From: Roseburia zhanii
GTDB taxonomy: Bacteria; Bacillota; Clostridia; Lachnospirales; Lachnospiraceae
DNA length: 64,000 nt
Direction: 5' to 3'
Assembly: GCF_014287635.1 (NCBI RefSeq)
Contig: NZ_JACOPH010000002.1
Location: 62,001 to 126,000 of the forward strand
Position numbers and translations under genes: made by a program. The notes beneath the pieces were generated by a model. The model did no database searches. It saw only the letters and a list, made by a program, of their open reading frames with translations, and was not told the DNA's origin. Shown piece by piece: positions 26,331-35,150 of this stretch (position 1 is its first letter; the number at the start of each line of letters is the position of its first letter).

Positions 26331-27938
26331 CTAATCCCACTCCTCATTCAGCCAGTTACGAAGTAATGATGCAGCCGCTTCCGGATTCTCGTCTACAAAC
26401 CGTTCAATCAGTATACGTGTTTCAGATTTTTCTGCATAACCGATTCCTTCTAGTTCATCCTGTGCAGCTTCTTTGGTCGTTTCTAAGAGATTCTCTACAG
26501 ACAGTTCCGGCTCAATTGCTTCTTCCGGTTGTTTTCTCATGCTCCTGAATACAACAAATCCAAGCAGTGCAAATATCAGGACTGCTAATATGATCTGTAA
26601 ATAATCTGCTACATCTCTGCCGCTTGCTGACGCATATTTAAAGAATGGTACATCATATGCAACAATTGTAATGTTATCTCTGGAAATACCTGTTGCATTT
26701 GCTACCATATCGTAGAACTCATCATCAACAGTTGTCTTCACCCTGTCACTGTTTTGTGCAACAAATTCATCAAATGTCATATTCTTTAATGTGCCATCTG
26801 CCTTTAAAGTTTTTTCATCATATACAACATAAGATGTCGCAACAACAGAAATAGATGAATTTTCCAGATCCACTTTGCTGCCATCACTGTTCTTTTTGGT
26901 GATCTCCTCACTTGGAAGATATTTTTCTTTCACTTCATTTACTGAAGAAGATGAAACTTCTGAATCCGGCATCACGTAAGTTGTATCATTATCATTAGAG
27001 TCTGTACCCGGAACACCAGCCTCACCACCGGTAGCTTCTGATTCATAAGTACTCTTGCTGTCTAAATATCCCTGTTCCTGTCCTTCATCCACATAATAAT
27101 GGTGGTTGGTATATTCCTCTGTATCAAAATCCATCGCAAGGTTGATGCCCACTTCCACATTATCATAGACATCTGTTCCTAATACAACGCCTTTCACTTC
27201 ACTTTTTACCATATTCTCAGCTTTGCTCTTAATTGACAGCTGGGAATTAGCACTACCGATCGCAGTTGATGTATCTCCACCTGAAAACAAAACATTCCCA
27301 TCGCCATCAAGCAGCAAAATATTATCTGTCGAATCATTGCCAACCTCTGTCGCAATATATTTTGCAATTCCGGCAGCCTGTTCTTCATCCATTTCACTGC
27401 TGAGTTGCAAAATAACGCTTGCATAAGTTTCCTGATTCATCGTAATGATCGTACCATCTTCTTCCGGTATAGACAATGAAACTGTTGCATTTTCGATATT
27501 AGCAATGCTGGCAAGGTCTTTTTCAAACTTTTTCTCTAAATATAACTGATATTTTTTATTCTTGTCCGACTCTGTTGTACTGAAATTTCCGTCAAATACA
27601 TTATCAATACCATAACTGTCTGTCGGTATCTCATTAGATCCTAACAGGATCGAAGCATTTGCTTCATCTTTACTATTAACCGAGAATGTCAGTCCATCCT
27701 GTGAAATTTCCGTTGCGATGTTCTCGCCTTCTAATAATTTTTTCACTTCAGATGCCTGTGTTGCATTCTCACATGTGATCAGTTGAACCATCTTTGGGCG
27801 GCTCATGACAGCAGCTAAAATTGCGAGTGCAACGATAACAACTGCTGTTATGCTGATCAGAAGCGTCTTTTGTTTGGTAGAAAATTTCTTCCACCAGTCT
27901 TTTATTTTATTTAATATATTCTGCACATTTTCCGGCAT
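26331..27938 (-). CDS. fliF: Flagellar MS-ring protein FliF
   Basis: 535 residues. Two membrane helices (about 24-45 and 445-465) flank a large extracytoplasmic part with the YscJ/FliF ring-building domain (EKKFEKDLASIANIENATVSLSIPEE). The C-terminal tail (LLRNWLNEEW) binds FliG, which is encoded next. FliF is the base on which the flagellum is built. Normal length. Confidence 0.97.
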   Translation of the reverse strand: MPENVQNILNKIKDWWKKFSTKQKTLLISITAVVIVALAILAAVMSRPKMVQLITCENATQASEVKKLLEGENIATEISQDGLTFSVNSKDEANASILLGSNEIPTDSYGIDNVFDGNFSTTESDKNKKYQLYLEKKFEKDLASIANIENATVSLSIPEEDGTIITMNQETYASVILQLSSEMDEEQAAGIAKYIATEVGNDSTDNILLLDGDGNVLFSGGDTSTAIGSANSQLSIKSKAENMVKSEVKGVVLGTDVYDNVEVGINLAMDFDTEEYTNHHYYVDEGQEQGYLDSKSTYESEATGGEAGVPGTDSNDNDTTYVMPDSEVSSSSVNEVKEKYLPSEEITKKNSDGSKVDLENSSISVVATSYVVYDEKTLKADGTLKNMTFDEFVAQNSDRVKTTVDDEFYDMVANATGISRDNITIVAYDVPFFKYASASGRDVADYLQIILAVLIFALLGFVVFRSMRKQPEEAIEPELSVENLLETTKEAAQDELEGIGYAEKSETRILIERFVDENPEAAASLLRNWLNEEWD

Positions 27939-27954
27939 AACGTTCCCCTACCCA

Positions 27955-28275
27955 CTAAATTGTCATATTCATAATTTCACGATAAGCTTCTAACACCTTA
28001 TCACGGACTGCAATCGTATAATCCAAAGCAAGATTTGCTTTTTTCTGTATCGCTGCCAATTCATGAGTATTCGTTGCTTCACCAAGCATAAAGCGAACCT
28101 CTGCTGCTTCTGCATCATTCTGATAATCATTTGTTTCATTTAGCATTTTCACTGCAGTATCGAATACAGAACCGAAACTGTCACTGTTCTCCTCCTGTGC
28201 GGATGCTGCCTTACTCTGGTTATATGCCTGCGTGATATAATCAGATGATATATTTGTCAATGAAGATATATCCAT
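27955..28275 (-). CDS. fliE: Flagellar hook-basal body protein FliE
   Basis: 106 residues. FliE-type C-terminus EVRFMLGEATNTHELAAIQKKANLALDYTIAVRDKVLEAYREIMNM in pieces matches the family. FliE joins the MS ring to the rod. GGGAGGAG precedes the ATG. A 76-bp gap lies between flgC and fliE with only a short ATGG/CCAT inverted repeat. Confidence 0.95.
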   Translation of the reverse strand: MDISSLTNISSDYITQAYNQSKAASAQEENSDSFGSVFDTAVKMLNETNDYQNDAEAAEVRFMLGEATNTHELAAIQKKANLALDYTIAVRDKVLEAYREIMNMTI

Positions 28276-28351
28276 TGTCTTCTCCTCCCGTTTTTAGCAC
28301 TGACTGTAACTACATGGCTTCACCATAACTGCCACGCCGTCATTTTCATTA

Positions 28352-28795
28352 TTATTTTCCCACCTGTAAACCTGCTTCTGCCATTGCCTTTGTCGCATTA
28401 AATGCAGTCACATTGGATTCATAACCCCTGCTCGCATCGATCAGGTTTGTCATTTCTGTTACAATATTGACATTCGGATAGGAAACATATCCGTCTGCAT
28501 CTGCATCAGGATGTGACGGATCATATTTCATTGTAAAATCGGTCGTATCATCTTCAGCTACTTTTGTTACTTTGACTCCATCACCCCCATAAATCCGTCT
28601 TGAAGTATTTGCTAACACATTGCCAAAAGAATTTAAATCCTTTTCTGCAAAAGTTACGATCTTTCTACGGTACGGAGTACCATCTTCTGTTCTTGTTGTG
28701 TTCACATTTGCCACATTTTCTGCAATAATATCAGTCCGGAACCGTTGTGCTGTCATGCCGGATGCACTGATATCAAATGCCTGAAATAATGCCAT
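28352..28795 (-). CDS. flgC: Flagellar basal-body rod protein FlgC
   Basis: 147 residues with the rod signature FDISASGMTAQRFRTDIIAENVANVNTTR split over residues 7-36 and the C-terminal YPNVNIVTEMTNLIDASRGYESNV region. FlgC is a proximal rod subunit exported early. GAGGAATTATC precedes the ATG. It follows flgB by 27 bases. Confidence 0.97.
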   Translation of the reverse strand: MALFQAFDISASGMTAQRFRTDIIAENVANVNTTRTEDGTPYRRKIVTFAEKDLNSFGNVLANTSRRIYGGDGVKVTKVAEDDTTDFTMKYDPSHPDADADGYVSYPNVNIVTEMTNLIDASRGYESNVTAFNATKAMAEAGLQVGK

Positions 28796-28822
28796 GATAA
28801 TTCCTCCTCACTTTATCCCAGA

Positions 28823-29212
28823 TCAGCCTATTGCTGCTTTTATCCTTGAAAATTCCTGCGTCATGCTGTCTGTCAACGCCTCATATCTGATCTTTTCTGA
28901 CGCCAATTCGACATTTTCAGTATCTATATCTACATTATTCTTGTCAATACGGTAAGAATAATTTGCAGAATCTACATAAGTTGATACATCTAAGTGGTTT
29001 AGATCAGCATGTTCTACTTTGCTGTCTAATGTAATATATTTCATATTCCCAAGTTCTTCTCGTAAGACACTTTCAAAATCCACATCTTTTCTTTTATACC
29101 CAGGTGTATCTGCATTTGAAATGTTATTGCTGATCGTCTGTCCCCTTAACCAGCTTGCATTTGCGGCTTTATTTAATACATCCACATAACTATATATATT
29201 CGATGAAAACAT
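28823..29212 (-). CDS. flgB: Flagellar basal-body rod protein FlgB, first gene of the fla/che operon
   Basis: 129 residues from ATG 29212, which has AAGGAG seven bases upstream. The longer frame from 29233 would read through that ribosome-binding site. Motif LRGQTISNNISNADTPGYKRKDVDFES is the rod-protein signature. FlgB is the first proximal rod subunit. It is the first gene behind the promoter at 29260-29287. Confidence 0.96.
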   Translation of the reverse strand: MFSSNIYSYVDVLNKAANASWLRGQTISNNISNADTPGYKRKDVDFESVLREELGNMKYITLDSKVEHADLNHLDVSTYVDSANYSYRIDKNNVDIDTENVELASEKIRYEALTDSMTQEFSRIKAAIG

Positions 29213-29259
29213 ACGGCATCTCCTTTCCGACATACTTTTTCATACTTTAACCTTATTTT

Positions 29260-29287
29260 ATTATAAATTATATTAGGAAAAACACAA
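29260..29287 (-). promoter_or_regulatory. Candidate promoter of the fla/che operon
   Basis: Minus strand: -35 TTGTGT (29287-29282), 16-base spacer, perfect -10 TATAAT (29265-29260). A perfect inverted repeat AAAAACAC/GTGTTTTT (29278-29295) covers the -35 box and could bind a repressor. The leader to flgB is about 40 bases. It lies directly downstream of the codY terminator. Confidence 0.6.
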
Positions 29288-29290
29288 GTG

Positions 29291-29334
29291 TTTTTTATCA
29301 TTTTTTACATGATATTGTATTTTTTTATCATTTT
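29291..29334 (-). promoter_or_regulatory. Two direct repeats upstream of the fla/che promoter
   Basis: TTTTTTATCATTTT occurs at 29291-29304 and again at 29321-29334, exactly 30 bases apart (about three helical turns). They lie just upstream of the -35 box on the minus strand. An activator site or an AT-rich UP-like element is inferred. Confidence 0.45.
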
Positions 29335-29351
29335 ATGTACTATATATGCAT

Positions 29352-29390
29352 AAAAAAATGGGGCTGCAAACAAATTTTGCAGTCCCATTT
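29352..29390 (-). terminator. Intrinsic terminator of codY
   Basis: Minus-strand RNA folds AAATGGGACTGCAAA with TTTGCAGCCCCATTT (one G-U pair) around a short loop, ending in a run of seven T. It lies about 30 bases after the codY stop and separates codY from the flagellar promoter. Confidence 0.9.
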
Positions 29391-29421
29391 AGCACTTTTT
29401 CTTATTTTGTCATCTGATCTT

Positions 29422-30201
29422 TTAATGTTCATTCTGCTTTTTGATCTTCTGGAGTTCATCAAATACAACATCGTTGAGCACTTTAATATATGTTCCTTTC
29501 ATACCTGAAGAACGGGATTCGATCACACCTGCACTTTCAAACTTCCGCAGAGCATTTACGATAACAGAACGTGTAATCCCTACTCTGTCAGCAATCTTGC
29601 TGGCAACTAAAATGCCCTCATTGCCATCTAATTCCTCAAAGATATGCGTGATCGCTTCTAATTCTGAAAATGAAAGTGTATTGATCGCTGATTTTACGAT
29701 CTGTATCTTACGGCTTTCCTCTGCATTCTCTTCATTGACCGAACGCATCATCTCAAGACCGACAACGGTTGTACCATATTCACTTAGGATAATATCATCA
29801 ATATCATACTGTCTCTCACAGCGGTATACGAATAAAGTTCCTAAACGCTCTCCAGCAATATCGATCGGTGTAATGATTGCACAGTATTTCTTGACATCAG
29901 CTACAAAACCAAGTGTTTCTAAGTTTACATTCTCTTTTGTAGAAAGGATTCCTAACAGACGTTCATTGAGCAGCGGATCGATAAATCCACCAACTTCGTC
30001 AACGATCAGCTCCTGAATCTCATCAATCCCTTTACTGACACTGCTTCCTAGCACTTTGCCTTTCTTACTGATCACAAGGATGTTGGATTGTAAAATCTCC
30101 GTCAGCACATCACAGATGTCATTAAATACAACCTTTGAAGAATTGTTATTATGCAGGAGTTTATTAATTTTTCTCGTCTTATCCAACAACTGTACGCTCA
30201 T
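29422..30201 (-). CDS. codY: GTP-sensing global transcriptional regulator CodY
   Basis: 259 residues. The N-terminal GAF domain (about 1-155) binds branched-chain amino acids, and the C-terminal winged helix has the recognition region ASKIADRVGITRSVIVNALRKFESAG in two parts (about 205-230). CodY represses nutrient-scavenging and often motility genes in rich medium. It has its own promoter and terminator, between topA and the fla/che operon. AAGGAGG precedes the ATG. Confidence 0.98.
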   Translation of the reverse strand: MSVQLLDKTRKINKLLHNNNSSKVVFNDICDVLTEILQSNILVISKKGKVLGSSVSKGIDEIQELIVDEVGGFIDPLLNERLLGILSTKENVNLETLGFVADVKKYCAIITPIDIAGERLGTLFVYRCERQYDIDDIILSEYGTTVVGLEMMRSVNEENAEESRKIQIVKSAINTLSFSELEAITHIFEELDGNEGILVASKIADRVGITRSVIVNALRKFESAGVIESRSSGMKGTYIKVLNDVVFDELQKIKKQNEH

Positions 30202-30256
30202 AGGATACCTCCTTAAATATTCCGAACTTTATGTTAATTTTTTATAACTATGTGTT

Positions 30257-30285
30257 ATTTTAGCATATTTATTGCATAATTTCAA
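30257..30285 (-). promoter_or_regulatory. codY promoter with a CodY-box-like sequence
   Basis: Minus strand: -35 TTGAAA (30285-30280), 17-base spacer, -10 TAAAAT (30262-30257). A 15-base sequence at 30278-30292 matches the CodY box AATTTTCWGAAAATT at 12 of 15 positions and covers the -35 box, suggesting autorepression. Confidence 0.6.
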
Positions 30286-30311
30286 GAATATTCAAAAAGT
30301 TCAGTCATATT

Positions 30312-32378
30312 CTACTTTTTACTCTCACTATAACCGCACTGTTCATTTGCACAGGCTAATTTATTTCCTTTTTCTACCATATAGCCGCCACATTTTGGAC
30401 ATGGCTTTGCAGATGGTTTCTGCCATGACATAAATTCACATTCCGGATTATTCTCACAGCCGTAATATTTTCTGCCCTTTTTCGTTTTCTTAATGACAAC
30501 TTCCTTGCCACATAACGGACATTTGATCCCCGTTTTTTCCAGATATGGCTTCGTATTGCGGCAGTCCGGGAATCCCGGACACGCTAAGAACTTTCCATGC
30601 GGTCCGTATTTGACTACCATATTGCGTCCGCACTCCTCACAGACAACATCTGTGACTTCGTCTTCGATTTTTACTTTTTCTAAGTCTTTTTCTGCCTTCT
30701 CTACAGCTTCTTTTAGATCAGGGTAAAAGTTACTTACAACAGTTTTCCAATTTACAGTTCCCTCTTCCACCTTGTCTAATAGCGATTCCATATTTGCCGT
30801 AAAGTGTTCATCTACAATAGAAGGAAAAGATTCTTTCATAATCGCATTGACCACTTCACCAAGTTCTGTCACATACAGATTTCTGTCTTCTTTTACAACA
30901 TACCTTCTCGCAAGTATCGTTGTGATCGTCGGAGAATAAGTACTCGGGCGTCCAATACCAAGTTCTTCTAATGTCTTTACTAACGATGCTTCTGTATAAT
31001 GTGCTGGTGGCTGTGTAAAATGCTGTTTTTCTTCAAATTCCTGCAATTTCAAAGTAGTTGTCTGATCGATGGACTTCAACAGAACATTATTTTCTGCTTT
31101 TTCATCTTCGTCACTAGTATAAACTGACATGAATCCATCAAATATTAATTTCGATGCCGATACATGGAAACGGTAATCTCCTGCTCCGATCGTAACGGAA
31201 GTGGTTTCGTATACTGCATTGCTCATCCGGCTTGCCGTAAAACGTTTCCAGATCAACTGGTACAGACGGAACTGATCTCTCGACAAAGATTCTTTGACCA
31301 TAACAGGCGTTCTTGCAATATCTGAAGGACGGATAGCTTCGTGCGCATCCTGGATTTTTCCTGTATTTTTCTTTTTTTCAGCATTTGCAGCTGTATAATT
31401 TTCGCCATAATGTTCTGAAATGTATTCTCTTGCTGCCACATCTGCTTCTTCTGATATACGAGTCGAGTCTGTTCTTAAATAAGTGATCAGACCGACCGTT
31501 CCCTGTCCTTTGATATCCACACCTTCGTACAACTGTTGTGCAATACGCATCGTTTTCTGAATGGAAAAATTGAGTGTTTTTGATGCTTCCTGCTGCAATG
31601 TACTTGTTGTAAATGGAAGTGGCGCTTTTTTGACACGCTCTCCTTTTTTTACTTCAAGCACCTGATAATCAGCTTTTTCAATCTCTTTTTTGATCGCATC
31701 TAATTCCTGTTTATTTGAAATATTTAATTTTCCGGAAGAATTACCATAAAACCTTGCAATGAGCGGACGTTTTTCTCCATCGACCTTTAATTTTGCATCT
31801 AATGACCAGTATTCTGACGGAATAAATGCATTGATCTCATCTTCTCTGTCACAGATGATGCGTAACGCAACGGACTGTACCCTTCCTGCACTCAGTCCAC
31901 GTTTTACTTTTGCCCAGAGTAACGGGCTGATCTCATAACCTACTGCCCTATCTAACATACGTCTTGCCTGCTGGGCATCTACTAAATTAAGATCGATTTC
32001 CCTTGGGTGCTTTAAAGATGCTTTGACCGCATTCTTTGTGATCTCATTAAAGCTGATACGGCACGCTTTATCATCATCTAATTTCAATGCCTGTGCTAAA
32101 TGCCATGAAATAGCCTCTCCTTCACGGTCGGGGTCAGTTGCGAGATAGACTTTATCTGCTTTTTTTACTTCTTTTCTGAGTTTTGCAAGAATATCTCCTT
32201 TTCCTCTGATCGTAATATATTTTGGTTCGTATCCATGTTCTACATCGATTCCCAGCTGGCTTTTTGGCAAATCCCGTACATGCCCATTCGAGGCTGTCAC
32301 TTCATAATTCTTCCCTAAAAATTTCTTAATTGTCTTAACTTTTGCAGGTGATTCCACGATTACCAGGTACTTTGCCAT
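30312..32378 (-). CDS. topA: DNA topoisomerase I
   Basis: 688 residues. An N-terminal TOPRIM domain (YLVIVESPAKVKTIKKFLG, and DPDREGEAISWH with the metal-binding acids) leads to the catalytic Tyr in GLITYLRTDSTR (about 310). Three C-terminal Cys4 zinc ribbons are visible (CEECGRNM.., CPLCGKEV.., CPKCGGYM..). Type IA topoisomerase relaxes negative supercoils. It follows dprA by 24 bases. Normal length for Firmicutes. Confidence 0.98.
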   Translation of the reverse strand: MAKYLVIVESPAKVKTIKKFLGKNYEVTASNGHVRDLPKSQLGIDVEHGYEPKYITIRGKGDILAKLRKEVKKADKVYLATDPDREGEAISWHLAQALKLDDDKACRISFNEITKNAVKASLKHPREIDLNLVDAQQARRMLDRAVGYEISPLLWAKVKRGLSAGRVQSVALRIICDREDEINAFIPSEYWSLDAKLKVDGEKRPLIARFYGNSSGKLNISNKQELDAIKKEIEKADYQVLEVKKGERVKKAPLPFTTSTLQQEASKTLNFSIQKTMRIAQQLYEGVDIKGQGTVGLITYLRTDSTRISEEADVAAREYISEHYGENYTAANAEKKKNTGKIQDAHEAIRPSDIARTPVMVKESLSRDQFRLYQLIWKRFTASRMSNAVYETTSVTIGAGDYRFHVSASKLIFDGFMSVYTSDEDEKAENNVLLKSIDQTTTLKLQEFEEKQHFTQPPAHYTEASLVKTLEELGIGRPSTYSPTITTILARRYVVKEDRNLYVTELGEVVNAIMKESFPSIVDEHFTANMESLLDKVEEGTVNWKTVVSNFYPDLKEAVEKAEKDLEKVKIEDEVTDVVCEECGRNMVVKYGPHGKFLACPGFPDCRNTKPYLEKTGIKCPLCGKEVVIKKTKKGRKYYGCENNPECEFMSWQKPSAKPCPKCGGYMVEKGNKLACANEQCGYSESKK

Positions 32379-32402
32379 AATAAAAACTCCTTCATACTTG
32401 TT

Positions 32403-33491
32403 TCATTTTTTGCTGTAATAATTTTTAAAAGATTCCTCAATCCATCCGGCAGAACACAGCCGCATCAGGATATCTGCAACCTTTGCTGCCGGAAGATCAG
32501 TCATCTGAACTAATTCTTCAATATTTTTTGTATGTAAATCGAAACAACTATACACCAACAATTCTTCTTTTTCAAGTAAATTTTTTCTTTTTTCACTCTG
32601 CCTGCCGTCCAGGCAATCTGTAATACCCAGTTCTAAAAACAGATCATCGATCGATGTTACGATACCTGCCCCCTGTGCAATCAGGCGGTTGCAGCCATAA
32701 CTTAATGCATCATCTAACCGCCCCGGAACTGCATAAATTTCTTTTCCCTGTTCTAAAGCAAAATCTGCTGTGATCAAAGAACCACTGCGTTTTTTCGCTT
32801 CTACCACGATGATGATATCGCAAAAGGCACTGATCAGACGGTTTCGTGCCGGGAACTGCCACGCCACCGGTTCTCTCCCCGGCGGATATTCAGAAATGAC
32901 TGCACCCTGTTCTGCGATTTTATGATACAGTTCTTTTGCTCCCTGTGGATAACAGATGTCAATGCCACAGCCTAGAATGGCATAGGTTTTTCCATTTCCA
33001 TGTATTGCGCCCCAGTGTCCGAACGAATCGATGCCTGCTGCCATTCCGCTTACGACACCGATGCCTGCTGATGCAAAACGCCTGCCTAACTGTTCAGCCA
33101 CATTTTTTCCATAAGAAGAACATCGTCTTGCACCTACAACAGCAGCTAAACGTTCTTCAGTTTCCGGCAATTTTCCAATGTAAAATAACCCATATGGGCA
33201 GTCCGGCAGTTCCAACAGCCGTGACGGAAATATTTCATCTTCGATTGTGACCATCGAAATGCCAAGAGCAGACAGATGATCTGCTTCTTTTTCTAAATCC
33301 CATGAGCATTTCCCCTCAATAATGAGATCTGCTTCTTTTTCCTTGATTCCTTTAATGTTTAAAAGCTGTTCTCTCTTTAGATCATAGATCTCTTTTGCAC
33401 TGCCACAATAGTTTACTAACATCCGCTTCGTTTTATTCCCAATTCCCCTGATACAGCACAGCCAGTACCGGTATTTTCTATTTTCCTTCAT
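32403..33491 (-). CDS. dprA: DNA processing protein DprA
   Basis: About 362 residues from ATG 33491, eight bases after GGGAG; the upstream TTG at 33506 would place that site inside the gene. The Rossmann-like domain has VVGARRCSSYGK, SGMAAGIDSFGHWGAI and the ARNRLISAF motif; a C-terminal winged helix ends the protein. DprA loads RecA on incoming single-stranded DNA in transformation. It overlaps the comM-like frame closely, as in many Firmicutes. Confidence 0.94.
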   Translation of the reverse strand: MKENRKYRYWLCCIRGIGNKTKRMLVNYCGSAKEIYDLKREQLLNIKGIKEKEADLIIEGKCSWDLEKEADHLSALGISMVTIEDEIFPSRLLELPDCPYGLFYIGKLPETEERLAAVVGARRCSSYGKNVAEQLGRRFASAGIGVVSGMAAGIDSFGHWGAIHGNGKTYAILGCGIDICYPQGAKELYHKIAEQGAVISEYPPGREPVAWQFPARNRLISAFCDIIIVVEAKKRSGSLITADFALEQGKEIYAVPGRLDDALSYGCNRLIAQGAGIVTSIDDLFLELGITDCLDGRQSEKRKNLLEKEELLVYSCFDLHTKNIEELVQMTDLPAAKVADILMRLCSAGWIEESFKNYYSKK

Positions 33492-33496
33492 CTTAT

Positions 33497-35023
33497 CTAC
33501 TCCCAATATTTTTTATCTAAAATACGGTAACATACGGCTTCATTCAAATGCCTGATCTCGATTTCTTCTGTTCCATCCAGATCAGCAATCGTCCTTGCCA
33601 CCTTTAGGATCTTATAATATCCTCTGACAGAAAGTTCTAACTTCTGGTACATCTCTTTCATGTATTTTTTCTGTTTTTCTCCTAAATGACAATATGTTTC
33701 CATATCTTTCGATGGAATTTCACTATTATATAAGATTCCTGTTCCCCTGAAACGTTCCTGCTGCCGGCTTACAGCTGCCATCACCCGCTCCCTGATCTGT
33801 GCAGAGGGTTCGTTTTTTTCTTTTCTTTTAGTCAGGTCATCATAACAGATCAATGGGGATTCGATGCAGATATCGATCCTGTCTAATAATGGTTTACTGA
33901 TCCTGCCTAAATAACGACGGATATCTGCTTCCCTGCAATTGCACTTGTTCCTGTCGGGATAGTATCCGCAGTTACAGGGATTCATCGCTGCTACCAACAT
34001 GAAATCTGCCGGATATCGGTAAGCCCCTGCCTGACGCACCAGTACGATCTCGCGGTCTTCCATTGGCTGACGCATGACTTCTAAGGTGGATTTTTTATAT
34101 TCCGGCAATTCATCTAAAAAAAGGACTCCTTTATGTGCTAAACTGATTTCTCCGGGCTTAGGTATCATTCCTCCACCTGCAAGTCCATTTATACTGATGG
34201 TATGATGCGGACTCCTGAACGGACGTTTCTGCAGCAATGTGCCGGTCTGTGGCAGCATGCCACAGATGCTATAAATTTTTGAGATTTCTAACTGTTCTTC
34301 TTTTGTCATGGGTGGCAGGATTCCCGGTATCCGTTGTGCAATCATTGTCTTTCCACTTCCGGGTGGACCGATCATCAGGAAATTGTGTCTTCCGGCAACG
34401 GCAACTTCACAGGCTCTCTTTACCGTTTCCTGTCCGTTGATATCTGAAAAATCTTCTTTTTTACTATTCTGTTCTGTTTCTTCTATATAAATAGGCTCTT
34501 TTTCTATATATGTTTTTCCCTTTAAATATGCTGTCAGTTCCAAAAGATTCTTCACGCCCCAGATTGTAACGCCGTCGATCAGTTTGGCTTCTGTCAGGTT
34601 CACATATGGCAGGATACACCGCTTGATCCCCTGTTCTTTTGCCATTGCCACGATTGGCAGTACACCCTGTACCGGCTGTACTTGTCCACTTAAACTGATC
34701 TCTCCTGCGATCAGAGTTTCTTCTAAGGCATTTTTTTCAATTTCTCCTAATGCAGCTAAGATAGCAACTGCGATCGGAAGGTCAAATCCTGTACCGGATT
34801 TTTTTACATTTGCCGGAAACAGATTGATCGTGATACGCTTTGCCGGAAGTGTATATCCGCAGTTATGCAAAGCTGTGCGCACCCGCTCTTTGGCTTCTTT
34901 TACTTCTGAGGATAAAAATCCGACCATTTCAAATACAGGCAGTCCGTTGCTGACATCCGCTTCTACCCGTATACACCTGCTTTCTAAGCCATATACAATG
35001 GCTGTTGTTACTATACTATACAA
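33497..35023 (-). CDS. ComM/YifB-family AAA+ ATPase (Mg-chelatase-like)
   Basis: 508 residues. The N-terminal ChlI-type domain (about 20-145) precedes the AAA+ core with Walker A GPPGSGKT (219-226) and LFLDELPEY as Walker B; a C-terminal Mg-chelatase domain follows. ComM helicases extend heteroduplex in natural transformation in Gram-negatives. The start is TTG with AGGGAGCG upstream. The neighbour dprA supports a DNA-uptake or recombination role. Confidence 0.92.
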   Translation of the reverse strand: MYSIVTTAIVYGLESRCIRVEADVSNGLPVFEMVGFLSSEVKEAKERVRTALHNCGYTLPAKRITINLFPANVKKSGTGFDLPIAVAILAALGEIEKNALEETLIAGEISLSGQVQPVQGVLPIVAMAKEQGIKRCILPYVNLTEAKLIDGVTIWGVKNLLELTAYLKGKTYIEKEPIYIEETEQNSKKEDFSDINGQETVKRACEVAVAGRHNFLMIGPPGSGKTMIAQRIPGILPPMTKEEQLEISKIYSICGMLPQTGTLLQKRPFRSPHHTISINGLAGGGMIPKPGEISLAHKGVLFLDELPEYKKSTLEVMRQPMEDREIVLVRQAGAYRYPADFMLVAAMNPCNCGYYPDRNKCNCREADIRRYLGRISKPLLDRIDICIESPLICYDDLTKRKEKNEPSAQIRERVMAAVSRQQERFRGTGILYNSEIPSKDMETYCHLGEKQKKYMKEMYQKLELSVRGYYKILKVARTIADLDGTEEIEIRHLNEAVCYRILDKKYWE

Positions 35024-35103
35024 TTTTATCGCTCCCTATGAAAATTTCTGTTAGGATTCTGTGGCGATCTGCCGGAGCATAAGATATTTTATTTTGTTCA
35101 GAT

Positions 35104-35142
35104 AAAAAGATGGAATCATTGTAACACAGATCCCATCTTTTT
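35104..35142 (-). terminator. Intrinsic terminator of sigK
   Basis: Arms AAAAAGATGG (35104-35113) and CCATCTTTTT (35133-35142), extended inward by four pairs with one G-U on the minus strand, give a 14-bp stem ending in T5, nine bases after the sigK stop. Confidence 0.8.
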
Positions 35143-35150
35143 CAAATACT

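Noticed and set aside
28276..28351. Regulatory hairpin between flgC and fliE
   Set aside because: Only a 4-bp ATGG/CCAT stem; not distinguishable from chance.
29212..29246. Sigma-D-like sequence (TAAA ... GTCGGAAA) before flgB
   Set aside because: The would-be -10 box overlaps the flgB ribosome-binding site and the match to GCCGATAT is poor; the sigma-A-type promoter upstream is better.
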